Shown here: positions 39,790-51,843 of the stretch, piece after piece | How positions within the stretch are numbered: position 1 is the stretch's first letter | How the letters are laid out: each line of letters starts with the position of its first letter | DNA from: Pterobdella sp. o SKG-2022 | Lineage: Eukaryota > Annelida > Clitellata > Hirudinida > Piscicolidae | Assembly: GCA_964035795.1 (NCBI GenBank) | Contig: OZ038322.1 | Span: forward strand, 3,444,264 to 3,508,263 | DNA length: 64,000 nt | Direction of reading: 5' to 3' | The notes under the pieces: model-generated | Told to the model about the DNA's origin: nothing | Seen by the model: the letters and a program-made list of their open reading frames with translations, nothing else | Databases searched by the model: none | Position numbers and translations under genes: made by a program

Positions 39790-40605
39790 ATGGCTCTTTT
39801 GTCGAAATTTCTTATTCCTAAAGACTTCGGTTATGTGATTCTAGTCGGCTTGGGCCATGGAGTACTTAATGCATATTTGGCCTATAAAGTTGTCAAGGCC
39901 AGAAAAACCTACTCGATTGAGGTTTTTTTAAAATATATTTTTAACATTCGTGTATTATTTAACAATATTTTCAACAGTATCCTACCATGTATAGTCCAGA
40001 CAACAAAGTCTTCAACTGCATTCAAAGGGTTCATCAAAACACGTTTGCTTGAATTTTTTTTGTTTTTAACAATAATTTACAAGTTTATAGTGATAATATT
40101 TCCTATAAAAATAAAATTTGCAGCTTGGAGCAGCTCCCAACTTTCCTTTTCACACTTGTTTTTAGTGGTCTTCAGTACCCAGTATGTGAAATAATATACC
40201 TTGTCCATACAATTTCATAAATAAATATATTTTTAAAAGAAAATAACTACTGCAACTGGAGTGACATACTTGATTGCTCGTGTGCTTTATTCTAGAGGCT
40301 ACTCCAGTGGTGGTTTGTACTTGAATAAATAATTTCACTATTCAGTTTTAATATTTAACTATTGTAAACACAGAGCCAGAAAAAAGAAAGGTGGGAGCCA
40401 TTTTGTCACATGTCGCTGAAATTGTGTTGTTTGGTGGTGCCCTCTCATTTGCTTGGCATCAGCTTGGTTTCAGACCTTGCCATTCTAAATGGTCAAGGTA
40501 TACCTAAAACTTTTTAATCACTTCAATAAGCTCACCTATATGCTCTTTTTACTTGAGTTTTATAAAAAATTTAATAAAAATCTAAATAATTTTTACAGCC
40601 ATTAG
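39790..40605 (+). CDS. MGST3: microsomal glutathione S-transferase 3, 152 residues
   Basis: Six exons: 39790-39921, 39978-40042, 40124-40181, 40240-40312, 40374-40497, 40599-40605 (the last carries only the final His and TAG). It is a MAPEG membrane enzyme of the endoplasmic reticulum or outer mitochondrial membrane with glutathione peroxidase/transferase activity and a link to leukotriene C4 synthesis. The family order is clear: first membrane helix (GYVILVGLGHGVLNAYLAY), KARKTYSIEYPTMY, FNCIQRVHQNTLEQLPTF, then LIARVLYSRGYSSG and EPEKRK before the last helix. Length equals the human protein (152). The C terminus keeps a Cys (RPCHSKWSSH). A splice acceptor (TTTCAG) lies just before the start, so a 5' UTR exon probably lies upstream. 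Confidence 0.95.
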
Positions 40606-40863
40606 GACCTGCTGCATAACTGCAATGAATGTTCTTTAGTGTTAGCATAACAATGACCCACTAACTCTCAATTCTTATCTATAATCAGTGGTTTTTACCT
40701 GTAGTATTAACCTTGTAGGTTTATTTTTTGTTCAATCATGTTTTACATTTGATACTCAGCTTTTCAAACTTAAGTTTACTTATAACCTTAGTTAAATCAA
40801 AATATAAATTTATTAACACATAATTCAATCAAGTGCTTTTTAATAAAAATCAGTGTCTGCTTT

Positions 40864-41103
40864 TTAATCAGTCCTGGTAAAGACGCTTATCCCTTTAGAC
40901 GTGGGTTTCTTGAGAGTTTCGAGTTGCCGGTCTGCTCTTCTAACTATTTGTTCAATTTGCAGAGTGCTTTTTTTGGGAATTGAAGAATTTTTCTTGAATT
41001 CTGACTTGATGAATTCTATTGTCTGGGGTTGGTCTTTGGCTGCGCGCAAGAACTGGCGATATATAGACAAAATATGCAATTGAAGTTTACTGTGTCGAGG
41101 CAT
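40864..41103 (-). CDS. SDHAF1: succinate dehydrogenase assembly factor 1 (LYR protein), 79 residues
   Basis: One uninterrupted exon. It begins MPRHSKLQLHILSIYRQFLR, with the LYR-type core read as I-Y-R, and continues with the basic IEQIVRRADRQLE box shared with SDHAF1. The mitochondrial matrix protein helps insert iron-sulphur clusters into SDHB of complex II by recruiting the HSC20 co-chaperone. It is shorter than human SDHAF1 (115) because the variable C-terminal tail is missing, as in many invertebrates. It converges on MGST3 with 258 bp between. Confidence 0.9.
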   Translation of the reverse strand: MPRHSKLQLHILSIYRQFLRAAKDQPQTIEFIKSEFKKNSSIPKKSTLQIEQIVRRADRQLETLKKPTSKGISVFTRTD

Positions 41104-41837
41104 TTTGATTTTAAGTGTTTCGATTTTATTTCATTTTACAACCTTTAGACTATTTTATCGTTTACCATAGAATAAAAACATTTGATATTTATATTTGCAA
41201 ATTTTTAAAAAATAATTTAGAAATCGAGGTTTAAATTTTTAAAAAGTAGCAAAGGACCAAAAAGTTAAAATCTGGAAACAAACTTTGTAAATTTTTATAT
41301 CAAAAATATCTAACAAGACACCTCGTCTCGAGCAATGTCGTACATGGGGTTTCTTGTCTTGTTTTTCGAACTCGCTTTCTCATTTGTTCATAGAAAGCTT
41401 GTTGAAGTCATTTTTTCGCTTAATAGATGTTGGAAAAAAATTGATAGATATGTCTAACACTAAAGTGAGCTTTATAAAGTAGTATGTCAATATAAACATG
41501 ACTATTTATAAACTTTCTTGAGCTTCATCACTTGGACAAAACCGCTAATCAAGCGGGAATGTTTTTGCTTATTTAAAGCTTTCGTTTTGGCAGTGCTTCT
41601 TCCTGGAATTAGATTGCGGCCGAACTTCTCTAACCATTTTTAGTTCCTCTAACCACACATCTTCATCTGTTAATGTTCAGATGCCTGATGACCACTTTAG
41701 TACCACAGCAGCTCAAAGATGTTAAACTTTCTACTCTGGATAAAAATAAAATGGAAAGAGGTGACTGGAAGAACTACGTGGTATTTCGCTTGAAAAGTTT
41801 TGGCTAAAACTCTTTTTTTAGGCAGACTCAAGCGTTA
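41104..41837. other. intergenic; upstream of SDHAF1, no feature seen
   Basis: AT-rich DNA that must include the SDHAF1 promoter. The right part may already belong to the decayed LINE that follows. Confidence 0.4.
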
Positions 41838-43020
41838 ATGGATCAAAATTATTCAAATTCAAGTGTGGGTTTTTTAAACAATAATCTACAACTGACTTAT
41901 TTTACTATCCAAGAATTACAAGAGAAATCACATGAACAAAGACTACCCATGTATATAGCGTTAGAAGATCTTCCTAAGGCATTTGATCTGATCAATCAAG
42001 GATCTTTATGCGCCGTTCTTTTGAAATCTGGTTGTCTTCCAACCTTTCTTGCACTGATAAATTTGTATCACGATGGCATCCAAGCCACAGTGCCGTTTAA
42101 TCGCTAGATTTCTAAGCCTTTTACTTTCAAAAAAGGTGTCAAACAAGGGTTTGCACTCGCCCCAAATCCGTTTGGCTTGTCTCTTACGTCTTATAATCAT
42201 TTGATGTTTTTTGAACAAATAAATTGGGTTATTTCTTCTCACACGGAATGATGCAAAATTTTTCAACGCTTCACTCTTTCCATTTAAATAAAAAACAAAA
42301 TAAGCCATTTTTCAAAAACTTTTTTATGCTACTCTACGTGCATCTTCTCACAGCCAACTACGAGACCTTTTTACTTCTACTGTAGTCCTTGAAAACATTT
42401 TGGTCCTACTATAAGCCTAGCAAAAACTGTCTTCAAGCTCTAAGACCATAATTTTAAAGTAAACGAATTTTTACAATCTAAAAGCACGAAATCACTTTTC
42501 GAACGAGAAAGGCTTTTACAGTTTTTGATCAATTAAAAAAGTGTGGAAAAATTACATCTTATCATTTGCACTTAGATCAGAGTTTATGAAGCATGTGTTC
42601 TTTGTATTCCTCTTTTGAGCACTGTTACTTAGAGGATGGTCAAAACAGAAATTCTGACTCAGTGCTTTTCATACAAAGTGCCAAAAATTCTTATGAAAGA
42701 AATTGAAAATAAAAGCTATTCGAGACCACTGAATCCGCTTTTCTCTTTTCTTTGTGGAATTTCATCGTTTGCGCTGGCCTGGACACTTCAGTCGCATGCC
42801 ATATGACAGTACTCCTCGTCTTCTTCCCCGCAGTGTAGAAAAAGAAATAAGTTGATCATCCGGTAGACTACATCTGAGATATAAAGATGATTGAAACGTG
42901 ATTTGAAGGATTTTTCTATTCGACCTGATATCTGGCCTCAGCTTGCGTGTAACAGTGGTGCCTGGAAGACCATGTTACAGAAAGAACGCAGTCCCGATTC
43001 AAAATTTTTTTTTGATAAAC
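41838..43020 (+). pseudogene. decayed non-LTR retrotransposon, reverse transcriptase
   Basis: In broken plus-strand frames the middle and end of a LINE polymerase can be followed in order: LPKAFDLINQGSLCAVLLKS, then GCLPTFLALINLYHDG, KPFTFKKGVKQGFALAPNPF (block before the catalytic YxDD), later RVYEACVL, and near 42890-42980 KRDLKDF followed by DIWPQLACNSGAW. The catalytic YADD is not recognisable, and many stops and frameshifts are present, so the copy is dead. Confidence 0.85.
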
Positions 43021-44981
43021 TTTGAACTGATTGATTAGAACAATCTCAAAACTTTAAAAATAGCTTTAATTAAAACATTTTTATATTTGATAAACTCTGC
43101 CAACCATGTTTTGCAATTGGTGAAACTTTTACCATTCATAAAACGGTTGCAAAAAAATGCGTGAAATGAAATGGTTTCAAAAGAGAATATTGGTAGATCA
43201 CACTTTAGACAATTTCTGCCTTTCAACCAGATAATCCCGTGTATTTGTCGCAACCATGCTATCAAAAGACACATGCTTGTGATCAGTTGGCCCATGAATG
43301 GAAAAGTAAAAATGTATTATTATATTTAAAACGTCATGAGAAGTTAAGCTATTTTTTTTCATCTTAGTTTTGTCAGTTTTCAAAAGATCGTAACGTCCTT
43401 CAACCAAATAGAAATTACTATGGCATGACGATGAAAATATTCAATTATAATATAAAAGTTTTCCCACAAATATTCACAAAGATATTTTGACCAGACCTGT
43501 TTTCAACAACTTATTGTACTTTTTAAGCAATTCTTAAATAGAAAAACAGAATTCCAAATATTGGTTAACGTATATACCTCTGAATATAGAAATATTCTTA
43601 GCAAATGAGAAAATTCAGACAGGTACTAGGAAAGTCGCTTCTGGTTTCATAATCAAAATGTTCACAAGAAGCTACCATAGAAACTCTTCATATTAATTAC
43701 ATGGGCAACTCATCAAAGAGCTTCATTTTAGCATACTCACTAAAAGTTCTCTTCAAATCAAACATGATTGCAGTTTTCGTTAAGCTTTGAGAAACAAAAA
43801 AAGACGGACATCTGAAGATTATATTTCATCAACTCATTAACAAGTGACGTTTTGAACTCACTAGCCAAACACTATCAACAACGTTGATCATTGAACGAAG
43901 CCGACTCAGTGCAGAAATAAAAGAGGATATGAAGAATGACTTGACATTTGGTGAAAACTACTCAACACACCCTGCAGCAACTTCGACTTTGAAGCAAGTG
44001 GCAAGAATAAAAATGTTTTCAAAAAAGATTTTGAAACTAGGGCAGCAAATGGCACCTACAAGGAGCAAGCAAAAACAAAAGAATCTGGTGGGTAGTGTTG
44101 ATGATCCATACTGCACAAAAGGCGAAAGTTCTGCTTTGATTCGTTTCGTGCTCCTTTTCAAATAGAAAATGAACTCTTGATTTGTGAATCCTTAACCTCA
44201 AAATGTGAATTCGAAAAACACAACTAGTTTAAATTTTTTTTGACCCAAAGCTTTTCGGGATGAAAGAATTTAAACTTAATGATTTTCTTATTCACACAAT
44301 TTTAAATATTTGGCTTTTCACTGAAAATGAACCGACTGAAGTGGTTGCAGAGTTTCTTCATTGTGAACCAAATAAAAAAAAAACACTGGATAGTTACTTA
44401 ACTTTCGAGATGACAGAAGCCTGTAAGAAAGTGCCTTGGTATATTGACTGTAGAAACTTGCATTTGAACAAATGCTGACAAAAATGAATTTGAAATAAAA
44501 TTTAAAAATAAAGTTGAAGGTAAAAATTCATTTGTTACGACTGTTGCCATTGTGGCATGGATTCAAGGGTTCTTGAAAGAGCTGCCATGAGGTTTGATCG
44601 AGGTTCATAAGCGGGAAGTAGGTATTATCACATCCCTTCATCAATCATTTATATAAAGTCCAATGCTCATGTCTTTATCACTTGATGATGATGTTATAAA
44701 TCTAAAAGCTTTGAAATGAACTTGGGAGAACGTTTGCGCTTAATTTTACCACTAGTTCAAAAATGTTTTTGAAAGCTTTCAGGCCAAGATTGTGAATATT
44801 ATTGGATCGATTTGGTTGATTATGAAGATTTCAATGACGGATATATACAAAATAATGTAAACATTCGTCAAAGTTTAACATTTTTTCGATCTTTAATTAA
44901 GAGGCATACACATGTATTAAAAGTGAACAAATGATACATATGACTGAGAAAATATCATTATAGAATTTTAAAACAACTGAA
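43021..44981. other. unassigned; scattered frames of unknown origin
   Basis: Frames of 60-100 codons occur on both strands (minus 43035-43407; plus 43884-44165 and 44260-44478), hydrophilic and of protein-like composition but with no motif I recognise. They may be fragments of the adjacent dead LINE or of a DNA transposon. Confidence 0.35.
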
Positions 44982-46037
44982 ATGGATTTAGTAGGTGAAA
45001 TGCACTGGCTAATAAAGCTTGCGATTGATTTCTGTTTGTTCGGTAGGTAACTGCAAGGTCAATTCTTTCTATTAAATTTGTTTTTGCATGTGTTTTTAAA
45101 GGTTTCAAGGAAAACTCCACTAAAATGATGACGATAAATTTTAAACTTGCAACTTATGGATAAAAAGAGAAATTTTCATGGAATCAACTTTTAAGACAAC
45201 ATTGATTATGCAAAACCTTCCTAATATAAAAACCTTGGTCGCAATTCCGAAATAATGAAACTATTAGCTTAAAAAACGGAAAAAAAATTAAAAAATGAAA
45301 TATCTCAAAAAAATTCGTGCTTGAATTCAGCGTTTGGGTTTGAAAAATATGATTGTCAACTAGCCATTTGCACCGCAGATGAAATTCAAAACAATACAAT
45401 ATTCTTTATTTCTTCTACTTCATTTATTTCTCTCTTTAACCAAGGTAGATTTAAATTCAAAAATAATTTCAAAATATCCTACAAAACACACGGAAATTCT
45501 TCATATTTGAAGTGTTGTGCGGTGGCCTGGGTGGAGGATGACGAGTACGATGATAAGTATGCAAGTGCTGCAGGTAACTTAAATTAATCTTTGTGAGATT
45601 TATGAATTTGATTTGATGATTTTCAGAAGACAGCCCTGATGATTACATTTTTTCAAAAAACTCAAAACTTTTCGATAAAAGTTAGAATTCAATTTTATTA
45701 ATTTTTTTCTTTTTAAAAAAATATTTTAAATAATATATTTCAAATTATTATTATTTTAAACTAATTTATATTTTCCTCTTATTAATGTTACTCTCAGATA
45801 ACCAATATTATTTCCAAGCTAATTATATGATGGCGCAAATCTCAAAATGATGCCATGCAGAAACTGTACCTTTTCAAAACTGCTAACACTTTAAATAAAT
45901 TTAAACTCAAAATATGGTGTTGCATTTCAGGAATCGAAACCGCACAATCTCAAGAACACAAGAGATCTCTAGCTTACGCTTGTGGGTTCATGCTAATTGC
46001 TTCCATTTTGTATAATAGCTTATTTCGGGCAACTTGA
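44982..46037 (+). CDS. small membrane protein of unknown family (3' exons secure)
   Basis: Two 3' exons are well supported: 45445-45573 (acceptor after a long pyrimidine tract, TTTAACCAAG) and 45931-46037 (acceptor TGCATTTCAG, stop TGA), joined in phase 1. They encode a short basic segment, CCAVAWVEDDEYDDKYASAAG, then a charged stretch (ETAQSQEHKRS) and a single C-terminal hydrophobic helix (LAYACGFMLIASILYNSLF) ending RAT, i.e. a tail-anchored layout for ER or mitochondrial outer membrane. A possible first exon is 44982-45042, which starts with ATG and ends in the right phase at GTAGGT; this part is uncertain. I do not recognise the family. Confidence 0.5.
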
Positions 46038-47474
46038 ATAATGAGTTTCTATCTATAAGTATTGCAACATTATAGAAATAAAAAGAATTATACAAAGCAA
46101 TTGAAGCGTTGAATTTTTTTCATCGCTCACAAACAGCTATCCACTCACCCTCAAATCACAAATTGATACCACACAGTCTTTATCAGTGGCGTCAGTGCAA
46201 TGTTCTTCATTGTGGTCTTAAGTGTGTGTTTGTTGCTCGAGAGAGTGAGAAAGAAGGATGAAGGCAGTTATTCTCTCGATGAAACCAAACTCTACTGATC
46301 GGAGATTGCATGTTATATAAGCTCAAGTTCTTTCTGTTTTATCGTCCCATGTCTTTTTTTTAATATATTTCTTAAATGTATTTTTAATATATTTAAAATT
46401 GAATGTCAATTTATTATGTCAAACCATCAACTCCTCCCACGAGTTTTGAAAAGAGAACCATTTTCAAACGTCAATTTATTTGAATGAACATGAAATGAGG
46501 TTGAAAAAGTTACTTTGCAACACAATTATGCACGCAGATGTTATTAAATCACAATTATAAACTAAATTTTTGACCGGTCTTAACACAACGATCTCGACGG
46601 AATGAGGGATGTATTCAAAAAGCGATGAGAAACACAGCTTTTCACCGATTTGTGTTATACAATTTAAAATAATCCAAATATGCAGACAAAATTTATATTC
46701 ATTGTTTTTTCAATGTTTTGAAATTGATATGAAATGAATAAACAGCACAAGAATCCTGGTTGAATTCTTCATAAAAAATATTCCCATAAACGATTCGTGA
46801 AGTTCACACTTGACCGTGCCACAGCGCTTTAAAGACACATGTACTCAAGACTTTACGGCTCTCCAGCCACCAAATACTATTTACACTCAAGTACTGCGCT
46901 TTCAAACATACTCCAGTATATATCTGAAGGTTAATCTGAAGTTTATGAGTAAATGACGTAAGGAACAGAGCTAATTGAAGCGGGCTTTGGCAACAAAACG
47001 ACATGTACCTTAGTCGTACAATGGAGTTATGAAAAAAAAAATTTTGAAAATTATTCCATTATACTTAAAAAACTATTATGAGTTAAATGAATATAAATTA
47101 TAAATAAAACAAACATAAAAGAAATATAACTGTTCAAACTTCTTTTGTGGAATCACGAAGAACTGTAAATAAAATTGAAGAATTTTAAAGATGAAAAATT
47201 ACTTTTTTGAAGGTGGATTTCATTATCTTGGGGTTTAGTCGGATCAAATATAAAGAATTTAAAAATTATCCTAACAAGAAGCTAATGAAGATGGAACGAA
47301 GAATTTTTAAAAATGTTTCGAAGCAATTAAAAAAGAATTTAGCAAAAATTTTCACAAAAGTTTTCACATGCATTCAGAGACTTCTCGTTACAAAATAAGG
47401 CTTCAAATTAATCTTTCATACCTTCATCCCTTTTAAGCTTTCAATTACTGTCTTTCTACGCTAATTATCTTTTT
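46038..47474. other. intergenic, no feature seen
   Basis: Lies between the small membrane protein gene and the convergent Kv channel gene. AT-rich, short frames only. Confidence 0.5.
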
Positions 47475-50400
47475 TTAATTTTCATAATAGCTTCTTTCAA
47501 TCACTCTGAGATCCACATCAGAATCCTCTATTTCATTCACTGGATACTCTTTGTACAAGCCACCATCCTCAACTACCCTATCTTTCTCATCTTCCACATA
47601 CCCCTCGTCAACATCTCGATTGCTCATACTTTCCACCTCTTTCTTTGAGTTTATTTGACTCATGTGAAAATGCAGACTCCTTTCATCACTGTCCACTTCC
47701 CTGTGGTAGAAGTAGTTGAAGTTGGACACGATGACAGGCACGGGAAGAGCGATGGTGAGAACACCAGCAATGGCACACAGGGAACCCACCAATTTGCCCC
47801 ATGCAGTCGTGGGCATCATGTCTCCATATCCAACTGTCGTCATTGTCACCACCGCCCACCAAAACGCTTCAGGAATGCTTTGAAAATGACTGTTGGCTTT
47901 GTCTGCCTCTGCGAAGTACACAGCGCTTGAGAAGAGAATAACACAGATGAGAAGAAAGAAGATCAGCAGACCCAACTCTCGCATGCTCGCCTTTATCGTT
48001 TGTCCCAGGATTTGCAAACCTGGAAAATTATTCAACAAAAAGGGATTGAAAAAGGTTTCCAACTAGACAAATGTGCGCTATATTCTCTTTCCAAAAGATG
48101 AAATTTAATTGCTATTTAACTTAATTTAACTTAATGAAGTATTTCCATTCATTTGGCAGATAGAAAATTGTGGAATAGATGAATTTTTTGAATCTATAAG
48201 TTAAACCTTTGGAATGTCTGGATAGTTTGAAAATCCTGAAAACCCTGACAAGTCTGATGACCCTGAGGATGGCGAGAGACATGGCTTGGTTGCTGAGAGA
48301 GTCTCTGTTCGTTGTTATTAACATGGTTCCTGTCGTGTCAACATCACAGTGTCGGTATTTTGTATACTCAAAAATGATTATGTGAAAAATTCTTTGGATT
48401 AAGAGAAGTTATACAAATGTTAGTATATATTCTTAACGACCAAGTGAATGGCGTTTTTATTGCTTGGTAATTACAAATCGATTAATTCTTTGACGATATG
48501 GAAAAAGCATAAACCTAGGGTGATGAAGTAAGGGATGATAGCAAGTAGATCAATGACATTCATAATGTTTTTGAGAAAAGTGATCCTTTCTGGACAAGAC
48601 AAGAAACGAACGAGGAGCTCAGTGAAGAACCATACAATGCACCCAGACTCGATGATGAAGAAGGGCTCACTAGCCTCGGGAATGCCCGAATCGAAGTCGT
48701 GCTTCGAGAAATTGCTTGTGGTGTTGTGTAGTCTGCTGAATATAAATGTGATCATTAGCAAGTTTATATAGGGCATGTAGAATTAACTCAAGCGTGAGTC
48801 GACGCATTGATTCAAGATGCTTCGACCATCAATTCATTCAATAAAACATATATTCATATTTAAAATTTAAAAGTTGATACATACGATGTTTTGAAAAATT
48901 GCTTTCAGTAAGTAACTTGTAAATTAAATGTAATGTAATGAAAGTTTTATGAAGCACTTTTCCTTATAGATCAATACGCTTGCTACAAATTTAATGTAGC
49001 GAAATCACACTTTGAAACAGGTTCTGATTGTTGGCCCAGGCGGCATAGAACCGGGTAACTTTAGATAATTAGTCTAATGCTCTACCACCAAGCTATACGG
49101 ACCTACGAGTAAATTAAGTGCAGAAAGGCATTTAACTTGACGAATTATAAGCTTGAAGAAACGTTGTTGATAACATTTTGAAATAGCTTACTGACGTTTT
49201 TAGACGGGGATTTAGTAATTTGTAGATTAGATTTTGTACAGATAGCAACGTAAAAAACTTTATAAGAGCTTTAAATTATTCACATTAGCTTCTTTTTTTT
49301 TCAAAATATTTTTAAAATTCGAGTTTTTTTAATTCTTTGGTGAAAGAAAAAAATCAAAGCCTTTCCTAAATAAATTCGAGAGAAGACAATGAAATTAAGG
49401 CTTACGTCAGTCATCCATTTTAAAAATCTTTTTGAAGCTAGGAGTTTACTAATTTTTGTTTTATAAACAAAAATAATTTTTTTTATTTATTAAGAAAATA
49501 AAAAATGTTCAACTTCATTAAGAATAAGAAATATGAAAATCTAAACTTCATTAAAAACAAAAAAAATCTGATAATTTACTTTTGTCTTCTGAATTGAGGT
49601 AAGGTTTCAAGGCAGAAAATGACGATGGAGAGGAGGATGACGGTGACGGAGATGAGAGCAAGCAGGCGTGCAGCCATGGAACTCTCCGGGTACTCAACCA
49701 ACAACCAAACCTTCTTTTGCAACTCATTTGCCGGCATGGGTCTGATGTCCTCTTTGGAATACCCTTCTTCCTGCTCATCAGTTGTGAAAGGATTTAATGC
49801 ATCATCGAGTCTCAAACAAATATAGCGTGAAAAATGATAAAGAATAAATGACAAACTTCGAGATATTGTTGAATGACTGGCTCTTCAAACTGATAGAACT
49901 TGATCTCTTCAGTGAACACATCCGTAGGCACATTAACTGGCCTCCTTAATCTGCCACCACTTTGGTAGAAGTACAAGATAGCGTCAAAACTGGGTCTGTT
50001 TCTATCGAAAAAGTACTCATTCTTCATGGCGTCATAATACATGTTGCGTTTGTTCTTGTCTCCCAGAAGAGTTGAAGAGAATCGTTCGAGAGTGGATTTC
50101 TTTGTTTCGAATCTGAGGCCACTAACATTGATGGTGACTCTGTCGCTTATGAAGTCCCCCAGACATTCATGACTCGACCAATCATTTTTCATGTACGACC
50201 TCCTTCTTCCTTTCTTGCTCCTTCAACAAGGTTTAATTAGATTTCCAAAAAACTTCTTCCCAATTTGATTTATGTTCTTGTTTTATATGTTGAAAGTTTT
50301 CAATTTTGAGTACTTTATTTGAAAAAATTAACGATTAATCGAAGTTTAGCGATCAAATCCTTCATTTACATTTTTTTTCAGTTTCATCATAACATACACA

Positions 50401-51717
50401 TGAAGAAATTCAAGCTTGATATTTCAAAATTGCATGTATTAAACCTGGTGTTACGGTCGTGGTTAGGGGAGGCTTTAGGAGAACAATACTCATAATCTTC
50501 ACCGGCCTCTGAACACTTACTACTGTCACAATAATACATTAATGTCTTTATGCTTTGATAAAATTCATGAACTTTTAACACTTAAGCGGAAGATTTTCGA
50601 TTTCTATATTTTCGGGCTTTTCAAAAGAACTTTGATTTTATTCGAAATAAAGTTTCACGCCGAAACTGCAAAAAAGATAATGTGGCAAATAATATGGAAT
50701 TTGATTTTTGTGCGTAAACATTTATTGAAGCATGAAAATAGAAAAAAATCTTAAATTTTTTTGTTTATCATTTGCAAAATTTGCGTGGATCTCCCAAGGG
50801 TGTTGTAAAATTGGATTAAAGATGAAAAGACAATATTCGCTTGTGCGTCGGTCTCCTGATACTATTTTTATCTTCATCCAATCTTTTAATTTTGACCCAT
50901 TTTCATGAGTTTTATGATTTTTCTATTTAATTTTAAAAGCTCAGTATTTACATGACGTTTGAGAATTCCAGTTTCGAATGTTTGTGAAAATTTAAAAATA
51001 GTGCTCACGCTATCAGCAACAAAGAGATTTAACAAACGTCAAGCTGCCATAAAATAAAGGCATTATTGATTGCATTGATCGTGTTTTATCATTTTATTCA
51101 ACTTCTCAATACATTTATATAGATGTTCCTTTATTAATCGTTCAATTCATCATCCAGGCTTTAAGCAATTCTTCGTTAAATATAGCACGTAGAAAAACAA
51201 TTCTTCATTTTTATCTGAAAATACTTTTGAAATAATTTTAAATTTCAAACTACCAAGAGACTTTTAGCGTTCCAACTTATTCATTGTTATATAATGCTTT
51301 TCAAGCTTTTAAAATTATTCAATCGACTTAAAATGTGTTAAATCTACTTAAGCATTACCTGGAGCATAGATCTTCATTTAGTGTCCAATGAGGGTCCTGT
51401 ACGCGTTTCTGTTCAGTGCTAAATGCGTTCTTATCCACCTGCCGATGGTAATAATCATTCGCAGGTTGGTCTGTGCGTTGTTTGTAATCGTGGTCCGAGT
51501 CTGAATCGGATGGTGTGGTGGGTGAGTTGGTGTAGTGAACAGTGTGAGAAAAAATGGTGCTGATCTTGGGTTTTGAAAGCTTTCTCAGGTTGAGGCTGAT
51601 TCTGTTTGGGGTGTCTTGTTTGGCTGTATTTGATGGTGGTTTTTTGGAGGGGTATGGTGTAAAAGTTCTTTTTGAGCCTCCGAAACTGCTTTTCTTCTTG
51701 ACAGAGTCTTTTATCAT
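47475..51717 (-). CDS. Shaker-type (Kv1) voltage-gated potassium channel
   Basis: Exons (minus): 51717-51359, 50522-50445, 50220-49857, 49773-49580, 48735-48515, 48329-48207, 48019-47475 (TAA); 627 residues from the Met at 51717. An in-frame Met at 51843 would add 42. All junctions are GT-AG with closed phases. Order: low-complexity N terminus; T1 tetramerisation domain from about residue 174 ([20 protein letters not shown]); S1 ([20 protein letters not shown]); S2 ([20 protein letters not shown]); S3; S4 with regularly spaced Arg (residues 428-443, [16 protein letters not shown]); pore with TMTTVGYGD (505-513); S6 with the PVPVIVSN hinge. It passes K+ on depolarisation in nerve or muscle membranes. 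The S1-S2 loop is very short. The C terminus ends RSYYEN and lacks the PDZ-binding ETDV of vertebrate Kv1. Basic residues near the N terminus ([13 protein letters not shown]) do not form a clear inactivation ball. Confidence 0.93.
48950..49105 (-). repeat. tRNA-derived SINE, copy 2 (Kv channel intron)
   Basis: Minus-strand order: tRNA head (GTATAGCTTGGTGGTAGAGC), B-box-like GGTTCTATGCC, body, then TTGATCTATAAGGAAAA and a CATTA-repeat tail. It shares its head and 3' body with 32690-32845 and has the better B box of the two. It lies in sense orientation in the intron between exons 49773-49580 and 48735-48515. Confidence 0.85.
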
Positions 51718-51843
51718 GCTCAAAGTTAAAGGAAGTTGTAATGAAGTTTTGAGGAAATAAATGAAGTGAAGAGACAATTGATAGAAATTTCTGTTGACTG
51801 TTGGAGTCTTGGTGTTCTCAATGGGGCACAATCCGACGTACAT

